Shown here: piece by piece, positions 1 through 9,180 of the stretch
Numbering within the stretch: position 1 is the first letter of the stretch
Layout of the letters: each line of letters starts with the position of its first letter
Assembly (NCBI RefSeq): GCF_017876395.1
Contig: NZ_JAGINX010000001.1
Location: forward strand, 2,046,001-2,110,000
Length of the DNA stretch: 64,000 nt
Reading direction: 5' to 3'
From: Nesterenkonia lacusekhoensis
GTDB taxonomy: Bacteria > Actinomycetota > Actinomycetes > Actinomycetales > Micrococcaceae
Position numbers and translations under genes: made by a program
Notes under the pieces: generated by a model
Databases searched by the model: none
Told to the model about the DNA's origin: nothing
What the model saw: only the letters and a program-made list of their open reading frames with translations

Positions 1-131
1 TTGATCCCGGCGATGGCCGGCACGGACTTCCGGAAGCCGAAGACAGCCCCGGAGGCCATCACGATGGTGTTGTTCGGCCCCGGAGTTCCGGCCCCGGCCA
101 CGACGAACAGGATCAGCGACAGAAAGGTCAT
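1..131 (-). CDS. LysE/RhtB-family exporter, 5' part only
   Basis: Only the first 43 codons are in the window; the gene runs off the left edge. They give a start Met, a hydrophobic first helix, the loop TPGPNNTIVMASG and then GFRKSVPAIAGI. A TPGPN loop after helix 1 is the hallmark of LysE/RhtB amino-acid exporters, six-helix inner-membrane proteins of about 200 residues driven by the proton gradient. The substrate cannot be told from this fragment. No clear ribosome binding site precedes the ATG. The ABC-F gene next door is divergent, across a 276-base gap. Confidence 0.8.
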   Translation of the reverse strand, partial: MTFLSLILFVVAGAGTPGPNNTIVMASGAVFGFRKSVPAIAGI

Positions 132-407
132 GAGGAGAATCTACTTGCTCGGGTTGTGTGGTGCGGGCGCGAATCCCGCCGGGCTGCGCTACAGTTGAAA
201 GCGTCTTTGTTCCCGACCACGAGGTGCCCGTTGAAGTTCTGAGGTCTGAGACCTGCGCAGTCTGCCCGCGACGTCCTGATGGCGTCCGGCCCGGCGCTGT
301 GCTCTCCGACCGATCAGAAGTTCACGATTCTCCGCCGTTCCGGCTGCACCCGTGGCATCTGCGCAGCGTCTCCACGCGTCATCGACCGCTTCTGCCTGTG
401 GAGACCT
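132..407. other. Divergent gap between LysE-type and ABC-F genes
   Basis: These 276 bases hold no convincing gene. A possible -10 (TACAGT, 190-195) and a 5-bp palindrome with a 3-base centre (AGGTC-TGA-GACCT, 242-254) are the only structures seen. An ABC-F leader can carry an attenuator with a short peptide gene, but no start with a good ribosome binding site and short frame was found. Confidence 0.3.
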
Positions 408-2018
408 ATGCCTGCCCCCATACTTGCCACACATTCCTTGTCCTATCGCCTGCCCGAAGGTCGCACCGTCCTGGACCAGGTCAGCTTCGGACTGACGCCC
501 GGCCGGCACGCTCTGATCGGTGACAACGGCGCCGGGAAATCGACCCTGCTGAAGCTCATCACCGGTGAGCTCACGCCCTCCTCCGGGACGGTCCAGCTCG
601 ACGGCGACCTCGCCCACCTTCAGCAGAACCCGGCCGTGGATGAACACGTCCCCGTGGCTGAGCTGCTGGGCGTCCAGCAGACGCTGGACGCCCTGGCGGC
701 CATCGAAGCCGGATCGGTGAGGGAGGAGCACTTCGACGCCGTCGGAGACGACTGGGACATCCGCGAACAGATCCTCGCCTCCCTAGCACGTGCCGGACTG
801 GAGGGGATCGAGCTCTCCCGCACGGCCAGAAGCCTCTCCGGAGGCGAGCTGATCCTGCTCAGCCTCACCGGACTCGTCCTGCGTCGACCATCGCTGCTCA
901 TCCTGGACGAACCCACCAACAACTTGGATGCGCACGCCCGACGGCGACTCAGCGACATCCTCGATCAGTTCTCAGGAACTGTCCTGGTGGTCAGTCATGA
1001 CCGTGACCTGCTCGAAGAGGTCGACTCCATCGGGGAGCTGCGCCGCGGATCGCTGCGCTGGTTCGGCGGCGGACTCTCGCTCTACGAGGAGATCATCGCC
1101 GCTGAGTCCGAAGCCGCCGCCCAACAGGTGGCCCAGGCCAAGGCTGACGTGAGGAGGCAGCGCCGCGAGCTGACCGAACAGCGGCGCAGGCACGCCGCCC
1201 GCGACCGCCAGGGGAAGCAGAGTGCCCAGAGCATGCCCAAGATCCTGGCCAATGCCCGGAGGTCCAAGGCTGAGGCCAACGCCGGCAGAGCCTCGGCGGC
1301 CCACCACACCCGGCTGGAAGAGGCGCGGAAGTCACTGGAACAGGCCGAGGAGCAGGTCCGTAAGGATCAGCAGATCCATCTCGATCTCCCTGGCGCCGAG
1401 GTGCCCAAGGGTCGCGAGGTGTTGGAGGTGGTCGGACTGCGCCCGCCGCACGGCACCGCTGTGGTCGACCTCCACCTGCGCGGACCGCAGCGCGTGGCGC
1501 TGACCGGGCCCAACGGCGTCGGGAAGACCTCAGTGCTGCGCTGCATCACGGGGGAGGCGCAGCCGCTGGAGGGCAGCGCCGGCGTCGCGGTGCCGTTCCG
1601 CTGTCTGCCGCAGAATCTGCAGCTGCTCGACGACGGTGCCAGCGTCCTGGAGAATATGCAGGGCTTCGCGCCGACCACGACGCCGGTTCAGGCTCGACAT
1701 CGACTGGCCCAGTTCCTGATCCGCGGCGACGCCGTCCACCAGCCGGCCGGGTCGCTCTCCGGCGGGGAGCGTTGGCGGGCCACACTGGCCTGCCTGCTGC
1801 TGGCCGAGCCGACGCCGCAGCTGCTCATCCTGGATGAGCCCACCAACAACCTGGACCTGGCCAGCGTGGCTCACCTGACCCACGCTCTGCAGGCCTACTC
1901 CGGTGCGCTGCTGGTGGTCAGCCACGATGAACGGTTCCTGCGTGAGCTGCAGCTGGACCAGCGGGTGGACCTGCGGGAGCCGGAGGAGATGGAGGCTCCA
2001 CCAAGAGGTGAAGTCTGA
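408..2018 (+). CDS. ABC-F family ATP-binding protein
   Basis: A 536-residue soluble protein with two tandem ATPase domains and no membrane segment, the layout of ABC-F proteins, which bind the ribosome instead of transporting. Domain 1 has Walker A GDNGAGKST (about 38-46), signature LSGGE (near 142) and Walker B LLILDEPTNNLD (near 162). Domain 2 has GPNGVGKTS (near 367), LSGGERW (near 450) and the same Walker B (near 472). A charged Arg/Gln-rich linker with coiled-coil character separates them, as in P-site-tether linkers. I chose the ATG at 408 over an upstream GTG because GGAG precedes it and the ABC fold begins there. It may protect ribosomes from antibiotics or act in translation; the sequence does not decide. 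Confidence 0.9.
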   Translation: MPAPILATHSLSYRLPEGRTVLDQVSFGLTPGRHALIGDNGAGKSTLLKLITGELTPSSGTVQLDGDLAHLQQNPAVDEHVPVAELLGVQQTLDALAAIEAGSVREEHFDAVGDDWDIREQILASLARAGLEGIELSRTARSLSGGELILLSLTGLVLRRPSLLILDEPTNNLDAHARRRLSDILDQFSGTVLVVSHDRDLLEEVDSIGELRRGSLRWFGGGLSLYEEIIAAESEAAAQQVAQAKADVRRQRRELTEQRRRHAARDRQGKQSAQSMPKILANARRSKAEANAGRASAAHHTRLEEARKSLEQAEEQVRKDQQIHLDLPGAEVPKGREVLEVVGLRPPHGTAVVDLHLRGPQRVALTGPNGVGKTSVLRCITGEAQPLEGSAGVAVPFRCLPQNLQLLDDGASVLENMQGFAPTTTPVQARHRLAQFLIRGDAVHQPAGSLSGGERWRATLACLLLAEPTPQLLILDEPTNNLDLASVAHLTHALQAYSGALLVVSHDERFLRELQLDQRVDLREPEEMEAPPRGEV

Positions 2019-2058
2019 GCCGGCACGGTGAGCGACCGGCGTCGGGCGGGGCCGCCCA

Positions 2059-2085
2059 GGTCTGATCAGACCATCTGATCAGACC
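2059..2085. terminator. Hairpin between convergent ABC-F and thiolase genes
   Basis: GGTCTGATCAG (2059-2069) pairs perfectly with CTGATCAGACC (2075-2085) over a 5-base loop. The right arm covers the thiolase stop. There is no T-run, so this is a probable bidirectional terminator of the U-less actinobacterial kind. Confidence 0.55.
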
Positions 2086-3266
2086 GTCAGGATCAGGGCG
2101 TCGCCCTGGCCTCCGCCTCCGCAGAGTCCGGCGGCTCCGGTTCCGCCGCCGCGCCGTTTGAGCTCCAGTGCGAGGTGCAGCAGCACGCGAGCGCCTGACA
2201 TTCCCACCGGATGGCCCAGGGCGATGGCGCCGCCGTTGACGTTGACCTTCTCCAGGTCGATGCCCAGCTGGCGCGACGAGGCCAGCCCGACCGCGGCGAA
2301 AGCCTCGTTGATCTCCACCAGATCCAACGATTCTGCGGCGATCCCCTGCTTGGCGCAGGCCTGGACGATGGCGTTGGCCGGCTGCAGCTGCAGGCTGGAG
2401 TCGGGGCCGGCGACCATCCCGTGGGAGCCGATCTCGGCGATCCAGCTCAGCCCCTGCTCCTGAGCCCTGCGCTTGGACATGACCAGCAGGGCGCAGGCTC
2501 CGTCGGAGATCTGCGAGGAGGTTCCGGCGGTGATGGCCCCGTCGGCGGCGAAGGCCGGGCGGAGCCGGGACATCGATTCGGCTGTGGTGCCGGGGCGGAA
2601 TCCTTCGTCCTGACTGACTGTGACCGGGTCGCCCTTGCGCTGGGGCACGTGGACGGAGACGACCTCCTCAGCGAAGAGACCCTCCTCCCAGGCGGCCGCC
2701 GCCCGCTGATGCGAGGCCGCGGCGAACTCATCCTGCTCCTCCCGGCTGACCTGGACCTCACCGGTGTTGCAGGACTCGGTCAAGGCGCCCATGGACTGGC
2801 GGGTGGCCTGGTCATACAGGGCGTCATAGGCCATGGAGTCCACCAGGGCGGTGTCCCCATAGGTGAACCCCCTGCGGGATCCGGGCAGCAGGTGCGGAGC
2901 CTGGGACATGGATTCCATGCCGCCGGCCAGGACCACCTCGCATTCGCCGGCGCGGATCATCTGGTCCGCTGTGGCCACTGCATTCAGCCCGGAGAGGCAG
3001 ACCTTATTGACCGTGATGGCCGGTATGTGGGCCGGGATCCCGGCACCCAGGGCTGCGCTGCGAGCAGGGTTCTGGCCGGAACCCGCCTGGATTACCTGCC
3101 CCATGATCACGTACTCGACCTCAGACGCCTCTGTTCCGGCCTTCTCCAGCGCTCCGCTCAGCGCGGCAGATCCCAGTTGGGCCGCGGAGAGGGAGGAGAG
3201 GCCTCCCATGAGCTTCCCGATGGGTGTGCGGGCTCCTGCGACGATCACAGTCGGTTCGGCAGACAC
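2079..3266 (-). CDS. Acetyl-CoA C-acetyltransferase (thiolase)
   Basis: A 395-residue thiolase that condenses two acetyl-CoA to acetoacetyl-CoA or cleaves 3-ketoacyl-CoA. The N-terminal nucleophile is in VNKVCLSG (Cys near 90). The His block is [10 protein letters not shown], and the C-terminal Cys block CGGGGQGDA lies close to the end. Length and motif order fit the degradative/biosynthetic AtoB-like class. An ATG 15 bases further out is possible, but GTG at 3266 has AAGGAG at ideal spacing and gives the usual [17 protein letters not shown]-terminus. It stands alone, convergent with the ABC-F gene, so the pathway cannot be told from context. Confidence 0.93.
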   Translation of the reverse strand: MSAEPTVIVAGARTPIGKLMGGLSSLSAAQLGSAALSGALEKAGTEASEVEYVIMGQVIQAGSGQNPARSAALGAGIPAHIPAITVNKVCLSGLNAVATADQMIRAGECEVVLAGGMESMSQAPHLLPGSRRGFTYGDTALVDSMAYDALYDQATRQSMGALTESCNTGEVQVSREEQDEFAAASHQRAAAAWEEGLFAEEVVSVHVPQRKGDPVTVSQDEGFRPGTTAESMSRLRPAFAADGAITAGTSSQISDGACALLVMSKRRAQEQGLSWIAEIGSHGMVAGPDSSLQLQPANAIVQACAKQGIAAESLDLVEINEAFAAVGLASSRQLGIDLEKVNVNGGAIALGHPVGMSGARVLLHLALELKRRGGGTGAAGLCGGGGQGDALILTV

Positions 3267-3394
3267 AGAGTTCTCCTTCATCGGGCGGGATCAGGCTATG
3301 TGCAGTAGACCACATTTTCAGGCGGCCCTGCACGCCCGCCCAGGGTGCGTCATGCCTGCCTCGAGGGGCCCAACCTCGCGGGACTCCCCGCTGA

Positions 3395-3976
3395 TCAGTC
3401 CAGCAGCGCCGGGTCCAGCAGGGCGAGGTAGGGATCGCCGTCGAGGTTCAGCGCCTGGGCGAAGGCCGGCTCAGTCTTGAGACCGGAGAGCTTGAGCTGG
3501 AAGATCTCCTGCCGGAACGCCGCTCCGTGACGCTGCAGCAGCACGTATTCGGCCACCAGGTGCCGGAAGGCGCGCTGCTCGGTCAGCGCCCGATCCTGCA
3601 GGAAGAACTCGATGAGGAAGCCTTGGGATTCGAAGGTCACGCACCAGGCCCCTGCCTCAGCGCTGTGCGCCCAGGCGGCGAACTGCGACAGCTGCCCGAA
3701 CTGTTCGGTCAGCTCCTCTCGGGCCGCAGCCACCTCCGAGGTGCAGACCAGCACGTCCAGATCCGATTCCGGCAGGTCCACCCCCAGCGGGATCGTCCCG
3801 GCCAAAGCCCACTCGCGCAATCCCGGAAGATCCCCGACACCGAGCTCCTCCAAGAGCGCCGCGGCCCGACGCTGGCGAGGGTTGCCCCGGTGCAGATACT
3901 CCGTGCCGAGTAGCTGAACCTCAGCCTGCTCTGCGCTGATCCGGGCAGCGGCGTACGGGCTCATCGGATCAGGCAT
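3395..3976 (-). CDS. DUF4269-family protein
   Basis: A 193-residue cytoplasmic protein. Its central GTIPLGVDLPESDLDVLV stretch resembles the G...SDLD nucleotide-binding signature of the polymerase-beta nucleotidyltransferase fold, and the arrangement matches the uncharacterised DUF4269 family (LLEELGV near the start, GTIPLG.D...SDLD, then an LIEFFLQD region). No catalytic role is known to me and I infer none. A second Met lies four codons in. The neighbouring thiolase gene is in the same direction across 128 bases, so a weak operon is possible. Confidence 0.7.
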   Translation of the reverse strand: MPDPMSPYAAARISAEQAEVQLLGTEYLHRGNPRQRRAAALLEELGVGDLPGLREWALAGTIPLGVDLPESDLDVLVCTSEVAAAREELTEQFGQLSQFAAWAHSAEAGAWCVTFESQGFLIEFFLQDRALTEQRAFRHLVAEYVLLQRHGAAFRQEIFQLKLSGLKTEPAFAQALNLDGDPYLALLDPALLD

Positions 3977-4273
3977 GCCTTCATCCTAGTCAGCGCTGTA
4001 CTCGACCTCTGCACTTTTCGCCGGTTGAATCGATCCGGTGGTGTCCCACTCATCGGTCAGCGCTTCGAGCGGCGTGGATACGGCGAATCGGGCGAAATCA
4101 GCCTCACAAGGACATCACGTCACGACTACGCCTGCGGAACACTCCCCCGGCGGATGAGGTTTCTGCACCCTGCTGCCACCGTCGCCGTGGGGAGATAGTG
4201 TGAAACTGACGACCAGGCCACAGTCCGAACCGCCGAATCCGACGATCGTGGTCGCTGAACGAGAGGACAGCCC
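3977..4273. other. Gap upstream of the SDR/DUF2867 gene
   Basis: This 297-base gap between divergent genes contains no frame with coding character or ribosome binding site, and no strong palindrome. It presumably holds the two promoters. Confidence 0.3.
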
Positions 4274-5740
4274 ATGACCAACATCGCAGTGACTGGAGCC
4301 ACAGGCTACATCGGAGGACGCCTGGTGCCTCAGCTGTTGAAGGCAGGGCACCGGGTCCGGGTGCTGACCCGCCGGGCCGAATCGCTGCGGGATGTTCCCT
4401 GGCGCGACGAGGTCGAGGTTCTTGAAGGAGACCTCTCGGACGCGTCGGCAGCACGGAGACTCTGCGACGACGTGGATGTGGTCTATTTCCTCGTGCATTC
4501 CATGAGCGGCGGCAGAGACTTCGCTGACCTGGACAAGCGATGCGCGGAATCGGTGGCCACTGCCGCCGCGGAGGCCGCGGTGGGCGGAATCGTCTATCTC
4601 TCCGGACTTCACCCCGACGAAGAACTCAGCCCGCACCTGCGGTCGCGGGTCGAGGTCGGGGAGATCCTGGAGTCCAGCCGCGTTCCGACGCTCACCCTGC
4701 AGGCCGGGCTGGTGATCGGCTCCGGATCTGCCAGCTTCGAGATGGTCCGCCATCTCACCGACGTACTGCCGGTCATGCCTTCACCACGTTGGGTGCTCAA
4801 CCGTGTGCAACCTATCGCCGTGCGCGATGTGCTGCACTACCTGAGCCGAGCCGCGGATGTGGAATGGGAGGAGAGCCGGCGGTATGACATCGGAGGGCCG
4901 GACGTCCACACATATGCGGACCTGATGAAGCTCTACGCGCGGGCTGCGGGCCTCCGGGAACCCACTGTCCTTCCGGTGCCGGTCCTCACACCGTGGCTGG
5001 CGGCCCAATGGGTCAACCTGGTCACTCCGATCCCGCGCTCTCTGGCCGTGCCCCTAGTCCAGTCCCTGCAGCACGACTGTGTGGTCCAGGACCGCAGCAT
5101 CGACGATCTACTCCCTCCTCCCGACGCCGGCCTGACGGACTATCCGACGGCAGTGGACCTGGCCCTGGAGAAGATCTCAGCGGACCGCGTGGAGACGACC
5201 TGGGCCGGATCGCATCCTTTGGACGCACCGTCGGAACCGCTGCCCTCCGATCCTGACTGGGCAGGCCGCACCGTACTGACCGATGAGCGCCGGGTGCGCT
5301 CCTCAGCCTCACCGGAAGCCGTCTTCGCGGTCATCGAGAGCATCGGAGGCGACAGGGGCTATTTCGCCCTGTCGCGAGCCTGGAGGGCCAGAGGATTGGC
5401 TGACAAGCTCGTCGGCGGAGTGGGGCTCGGCCGAGGACGCCGCAGCCGCCGGCAGCTTCAGCTCGGTGACGCAGTGGACTGGTGGCGAGTGGAGAGGCTG
5501 GACCGCGGGGAGCGGCTGCGACTGCGCGCAGAGATGAAGGTGCCTGGGCAGGCGTGGCTCGAGTTCCTCGTCGAGCCCGACGGCGAAGGCTCAGTATGCA
5601 CTCAGCGTGCGGTCTTCTTCCCGTCTGGACTGGGTGGGCGCATCTATTGGCTGGCGCTGACGCCCTTCCACGCGGTCATCTTTCGGAAGATGGCCGCGCG
5701 GCTCGCACTGGAGGCGGAGGCAGGTCCCGCACGGCACTGA
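4274..5740 (+). CDS. NAD(P)-binding SDR protein with C-terminal DUF2867
   Basis: 488 residues. It opens with the atypical-SDR Rossmann motif VTGATGYIGGRLVPQLL (residues 6-22), then DVDVVYFLVHS and IVYLSGLHP, as in NmrA/YbjT-like proteins that bind NAD(P)H as sensors or reductases. From about residue 325 the chain changes to a START-like module (SSASPEAVFAVIESIGG, DAVDWWRVERL, AWLEFLVEPDG), matching DUF2867 of this fusion family. A hydrophobic segment (IYWLALTPFHAVIF) near the end may contact membrane. The ATG follows GAGAGGA. It lies just upstream of the carotenoid operon in the same direction, but an 84-base gap with an operator-like repeat separates them. Confidence 0.8.
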   Translation: MTNIAVTGATGYIGGRLVPQLLKAGHRVRVLTRRAESLRDVPWRDEVEVLEGDLSDASAARRLCDDVDVVYFLVHSMSGGRDFADLDKRCAESVATAAAEAAVGGIVYLSGLHPDEELSPHLRSRVEVGEILESSRVPTLTLQAGLVIGSGSASFEMVRHLTDVLPVMPSPRWVLNRVQPIAVRDVLHYLSRAADVEWEESRRYDIGGPDVHTYADLMKLYARAAGLREPTVLPVPVLTPWLAAQWVNLVTPIPRSLAVPLVQSLQHDCVVQDRSIDDLLPPPDAGLTDYPTAVDLALEKISADRVETTWAGSHPLDAPSEPLPSDPDWAGRTVLTDERRVRSSASPEAVFAVIESIGGDRGYFALSRAWRARGLADKLVGGVGLGRGRRSRRQLQLGDAVDWWRVERLDRGERLRLRAEMKVPGQAWLEFLVEPDGEGSVCTQRAVFFPSGLGGRIYWLALTPFHAVIFRKMAARLALEAEAGPARH

Positions 5741-5777
5741 CGGCGTCGTGCGATCTGGCTGGAGACACACACTAAAG

Positions 5778-5805
5778 TTGCCTAAGCTAGTTATTAGATA
5801 GGCAA
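5778..5805. promoter_or_regulatory. Inverted repeat in the carotenoid operon promoter region
   Basis: TTGCCTA (5778-5784) and TAGGCAA (5799-5805) form a perfect 7-bp inverted repeat with a 14-base spacer inside an AT-rich block unlike its surroundings. It ends 19 bases before the idi ATG, where core promoter elements must lie. Size and symmetry suit a dimeric winged-helix repressor such as the MarR-type CrtR known to control corynebacterial carotenoid genes. That assignment is by analogy. Confidence 0.5.
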
Positions 5806-5824
5806 ACTACAGAAGGGGCAGCAG

Positions 5825-6391
5825 ATGCATCAGAAGGACTCTCAGCAGGTGGTGCTGGTCGCCCCAGACGGCGAGCCGCTCGGAACTCAGTCCAAGCGGT
5901 CGGTGCACAGCGCCGCCACGCCGCTGCACCTCGGCTTCTCTTGCCACGTCCTCAACCCCTCAGGAGAGGTCCTCGTCACTCGGCGCGCCCTGACCAAGCA
6001 GACCTGGCCGGGGGTATGGACCAACACCTTCTGCGGCCATCCTGCCCCCGGCGAAGACTGGGCAGACGCAGTGGCCCGGCACGGCTTCGACGAACTGGGG
6101 CTCGAGCTCACCGACCTGTCCCTCGTCCTGCAGAATTTCCGCTATCGCGCCACCGATGCCTCAGGCGTGGTCGAGAACGAAATATGCCCGGTGTTCACCG
6201 CGGTGACCTCATCCCGGCCCGAGCCGGACCCGAGCGAAGCGATGGAGATCGCATGGTCTGCCCCAGATGATGTCTCCCGGGCGATCCACCATGCTCCCTG
6301 GGCGTTCAGCCCATGGTTCTCGCTCCAGGTCCCGCAGATGGACGTGTACAGGACACAAGCCCGACCGTCCATCGGCGCTGCTGACTCATGA
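5825..6391 (+). CDS. idi: Isopentenyl-diphosphate delta-isomerase, type I
   Basis: 188 residues; interconverts IPP and DMAPP with a divalent metal. The Nudix-like type I fold shows both catalytic residues: Cys70 in TNTFCGHP and the Glu of VVENEICPVF (117-119). The metal-binding His context HLGFSCHVL is also present. It is the first gene of the carotenoid operon, and its stop overlaps the crtB start (ATGA at 6388). The ATG follows AAGGGG. Placing idi first and having no GGPP synthase (crtE) in the operon implies that crtE is elsewhere in the genome. Confidence 0.95.
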   Translation: MHQKDSQQVVLVAPDGEPLGTQSKRSVHSAATPLHLGFSCHVLNPSGEVLVTRRALTKQTWPGVWTNTFCGHPAPGEDWADAVARHGFDELGLELTDLSLVLQNFRYRATDASGVVENEICPVFTAVTSSRPEPDPSEAMEIAWSAPDDVSRAIHHAPWAFSPWFSLQVPQMDVYRTQARPSIGAADS

Positions 6392-7263
6392 ACGGTTTGG
6401 AACTCTACACCCGCACATCCACGGAAGCTGCCGCTCGTGTGATCAGTGCCTACTCGACGTCGTTCGGCATGGCGGCGAATCTGCTTCCGCCTGACTGCCG
6501 CCGAGGGATCCGGAACATCTATGCTCTTGTCCGCACTGCTGACGAGATCGTCGACGGGACAGCCGCAGAGGCAGGACTGACGGCGGACCAGCAGCGCAGC
6601 GTACTGGATGCGTTGGAGCAGGAAGTTCTTCTGGGAACAGCACGTGGATTCAGCGCCAACCCGGTGGTGCACGCGTTCGCCGTCACCGCCCGCGCCGCGG
6701 ACATTGAGATGCCCCTGATCACAGCCTTCTTCCACTCGATGCGCCGAGACCTGAGCCCAGTCGAACGCCTGAGCCGCACACAGTATGAGGAGTATGTCTA
6801 CGGCTCGGCCGAAGTCGTGGGGCTGATGTGCTTGCGTGTCTTCCTCAGCGGCCACGCGTGGGATGCCGAACGGCTCCAGCCCGTCGAGCATGGCGCCGCT
6901 CGTCTCGGCGCAGCCTTCCAGAAGATCAACTTCCTGCGCGACCTCGGCGACGACGCGACCCAACTGGGCCGGGCCTACTTTCCCGGAGCACTGCCAGGAC
7001 AGCTCAGCGAGCGGGAGAAGGCGGACATCCTCGATGAGATAGACGAGGATCTGGCCGCAGCGAAGACCGGCATCGCCCAGCTGCCCCCCGGCCCGCGTCG
7101 GGCTACACTGCTGGCCGCTCACCTCTTTGAGGATGTCGCCCTCCGGCTACGCCGAACGCCTGCCGCCGAGATCCTGCACCGCCGTGTGTCAGTCCCCCGG
7201 CGCAGGAAGACCTACCTTCTGCTGAAGACACTGCTGCCGATGAACTTCAGGGGGCGGCCATGA
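6388..7263 (+). CDS. crtB: Phytoene synthase (squalene/phytoene synthase family)
   Basis: 291 residues; condenses two GGPP to phytoene, the first committed carotenoid step. The first Asp-rich Mg-diphosphate site is DEIVD (52-56) after IYALVRTA, and the second is FQKINFLRDLGDD (near 176-188) with YFPG after it. Only phytoene synthase fits the context, since a desaturase and C50 genes follow. Both gene junctions are 4-base ATGA overlaps, implying translational coupling. Confidence 0.94.
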   Translation: MNGLELYTRTSTEAAARVISAYSTSFGMAANLLPPDCRRGIRNIYALVRTADEIVDGTAAEAGLTADQQRSVLDALEQEVLLGTARGFSANPVVHAFAVTARAADIEMPLITAFFHSMRRDLSPVERLSRTQYEEYVYGSAEVVGLMCLRVFLSGHAWDAERLQPVEHGAARLGAAFQKINFLRDLGDDATQLGRAYFPGALPGQLSEREKADILDEIDEDLAAAKTGIAQLPPGPRRATLLAAHLFEDVALRLRRTPAAEILHRRVSVPRRRKTYLLLKTLLPMNFRGRP

Positions 7264-8852
7264 CGGAGCGCAGGGGCAAGGCCCGCACCGCCGTCGTCAT
7301 CGGAGCAGGCTTTTCCGGTCTTGCCACCGCGGCGCTGCTGGCTCGTGACGGTGTCGACGTGACTGTTCTCGAAGCCCACGAGTCCGTGGGCGGACGCGCA
7401 GGTGAATGGCATCAGCAGGGTTTCCGCTTCGAAACGGGCCCATCCTGGTATCTGATGCCTGAAGTCTTCGATCGCTTCTTCGAAGAGATGGGAACCACCA
7501 CGGCCGATGAGCTGGAGCTCATTCGGCTGGATCCTGCCTATCGGGTCTTCTTCGAGGAGCAGAGCCAGCCCTTCGACCTACCAGACCAGGACTCCCTCGG
7601 CGCACTTCAGGAGTGGGAGCAGACCCCGGGGTCATTGACCGCCTATATGAGATCCGCAGAGGAGACCTGCCGGCTCGCGACGGACCGACTGCTCTATTCT
7701 TCCTACGATTCTCTGCGGGACTTCGCAGACCCTGGGCTTCTCCGACGTCTGCCCCGGCTGCTGCGCCTGCTCTTCGAACCGATGGACCGCTTCATCAGTC
7801 GGCACACCTCGGATCCCCAGGTGCAGAAGATCCTCGGGTACCCAGCGGTGTTCCTCGGAACCTCGCCGAAAGCAGCACCGAGCCTCTACCACCTGATGAG
7901 TCATCTGGACGTCAATCAGTCCGTGCTGTATCCGCGCGGAGGGTTCAGCGCGGTCGTCGCAGCGATCGCCCGCTTGGCACGACAGCACGGTGTGGATCTG
8001 CGCACCGGGCATCGGGTGACGGAGGTGATCACAGAAGGAAGGAACGCTGCGGGGGTGCGGTTCACCACCCCAGAGGGCGAACACAACAGTCTGGCCGCCG
8101 ACATCGTCGTCTCCAGCGCAGACATCCACCATACGGATACGGCGCTGCTGGCACCGCGCTTTCGCAGCCGCTCGACGGCTGCCTGGGAGCGACGGAACCC
8201 GGGGCCCGGGGCAGTGTTGGCGTTGCTGGGCGTTGAGGGTGAACTGCCTGAACTGGCTCATCATTCGCTCTTCTTCACCGAAGACTGGCAACGGGGGTTC
8301 GAAGAGATCGAGGGCAGGCTCCCCGCCTCAGGGCCTCCCCGGTCCCTCTACGTCTGCAGGCCCAGCGCCACGGATGCGGAGGTCGCCCCGCCGGGCCACG
8401 AGAATCTCTTCGTCCTGATTCCCGTCCGGGCAGATCCTGATACCGGAGCGGGGGGCATCGACGGGTCCGGCTCCCCCTCCGTCGAACGCTTCGTGGACGA
8501 GGCCATAGACCAGATCGCCTCCTGGGCAGGCATTCCGGATCTGTCGTCACGGGTGACCGTGCGACGCAGCCTCGGACCGGCCGATTTCGAACGGGAGTTC
8601 GGGGCCTGGCGCGGGGGCGCGTTGGGGCCGGCACATACTCTGCGGCAGAGCGCCTTCCTGAGAGGGCCGATCCGCTCTTCGAAGCTCGATGGGCTGTACT
8701 ACGCGGGCTCGACGACGATGCCGGGGATCGGCGTGCCGATGTGCCTCATCAGCGCTGAACTGGTCCGGACCTCTGTTCGCCGAGGCCCGAGGAGATCTCT
8801 GCGCCGGCTCTTCGACCACCGAACGGCCGCCCAGGGGGTGCGACATGCCTGA
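7260..8852 (+). CDS. crtI: Phytoene desaturase
   Basis: 530 residues; FAD-dependent four-step desaturation of phytoene to lycopene at the membrane. The N-terminal dinucleotide-binding fold is clear (VVIGAGFSGLATAALLARDG, then VLEAHESVGGRAG, residues 12-48). The C-terminal block LDGLYYAGSTTMPGIGVPMC is the CrtI flavin signature. It starts inside the crtB stop (ATGA) and its last 8 bases overlap the first cyclase gene, so the operon is tightly coupled. A CrtI that makes lycopene is what the downstream cyclase/elongase genes require. Confidence 0.95.
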   Translation: MTERRGKARTAVVIGAGFSGLATAALLARDGVDVTVLEAHESVGGRAGEWHQQGFRFETGPSWYLMPEVFDRFFEEMGTTTADELELIRLDPAYRVFFEEQSQPFDLPDQDSLGALQEWEQTPGSLTAYMRSAEETCRLATDRLLYSSYDSLRDFADPGLLRRLPRLLRLLFEPMDRFISRHTSDPQVQKILGYPAVFLGTSPKAAPSLYHLMSHLDVNQSVLYPRGGFSAVVAAIARLARQHGVDLRTGHRVTEVITEGRNAAGVRFTTPEGEHNSLAADIVVSSADIHHTDTALLAPRFRSRSTAAWERRNPGPGAVLALLGVEGELPELAHHSLFFTEDWQRGFEEIEGRLPASGPPRSLYVCRPSATDAEVAPPGHENLFVLIPVRADPDTGAGGIDGSGSPSVERFVDEAIDQIASWAGIPDLSSRVTVRRSLGPADFEREFGAWRGGALGPAHTLRQSAFLRGPIRSSKLDGLYYAGSTTMPGIGVPMCLISAELVRTSVRRGPRRSLRRLFDHRTAAQGVRHA

Positions 8853-9180
8853 ACCGCTGATCAGCCTGGCCTACCTCACGGCTCTTCTCGTCTCATTCGG
8901 CTGCATGCTCCTCATCGACCGACGCTTCGGCCTGTTCCTCTTCCGGGATCCGCTTCGTGCCGCACTGGTGCTGGCAGCCGGTCTCTTCTTCTTCCTCGCG
9001 TGGGACCTGGCAGCCATCTCCCTGGGAATCTTCCTCCACGGTCCGGCTCCCTATATGACCGGCATCATGTTGGCTCCGGAACTCCCCCTGGAGGAACTGG
9101 TCTTCCTCCTCTTCCTCTCGCATCTGACCATGGTCCTGGTGCTCGGGTTCCAACGCCTGTTCAGCCGAGGTGAGGCATGA
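8845..9180 (+). CDS. crtYe: C50 carotenoid cyclase subunit, CrtYe-like
   Basis: 111 residues with three predicted transmembrane helices (LISLAYLTALLVSFGCMLLI; an Ala/Leu/Phe-rich helix near 40-60; a C-terminal helix). The motif PELPLEELVFLLFLSHLTMV is the conserved lycopene-cyclase-domain stretch with paired acidic residues. In corynebacteria and micrococci two such small proteins form a heterodimer that cyclises the C50 precursor. ATG at 8845 lies inside the end of crtI; the stop overlaps the next gene by ATGA. Confidence 0.88.
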   Translation: MPEPLISLAYLTALLVSFGCMLLIDRRFGLFLFRDPLRAALVLAAGLFFFLAWDLAAISLGIFLHGPAPYMTGIMLAPELPLEELVFLLFLSHLTMVLVLGFQRLFSRGEA

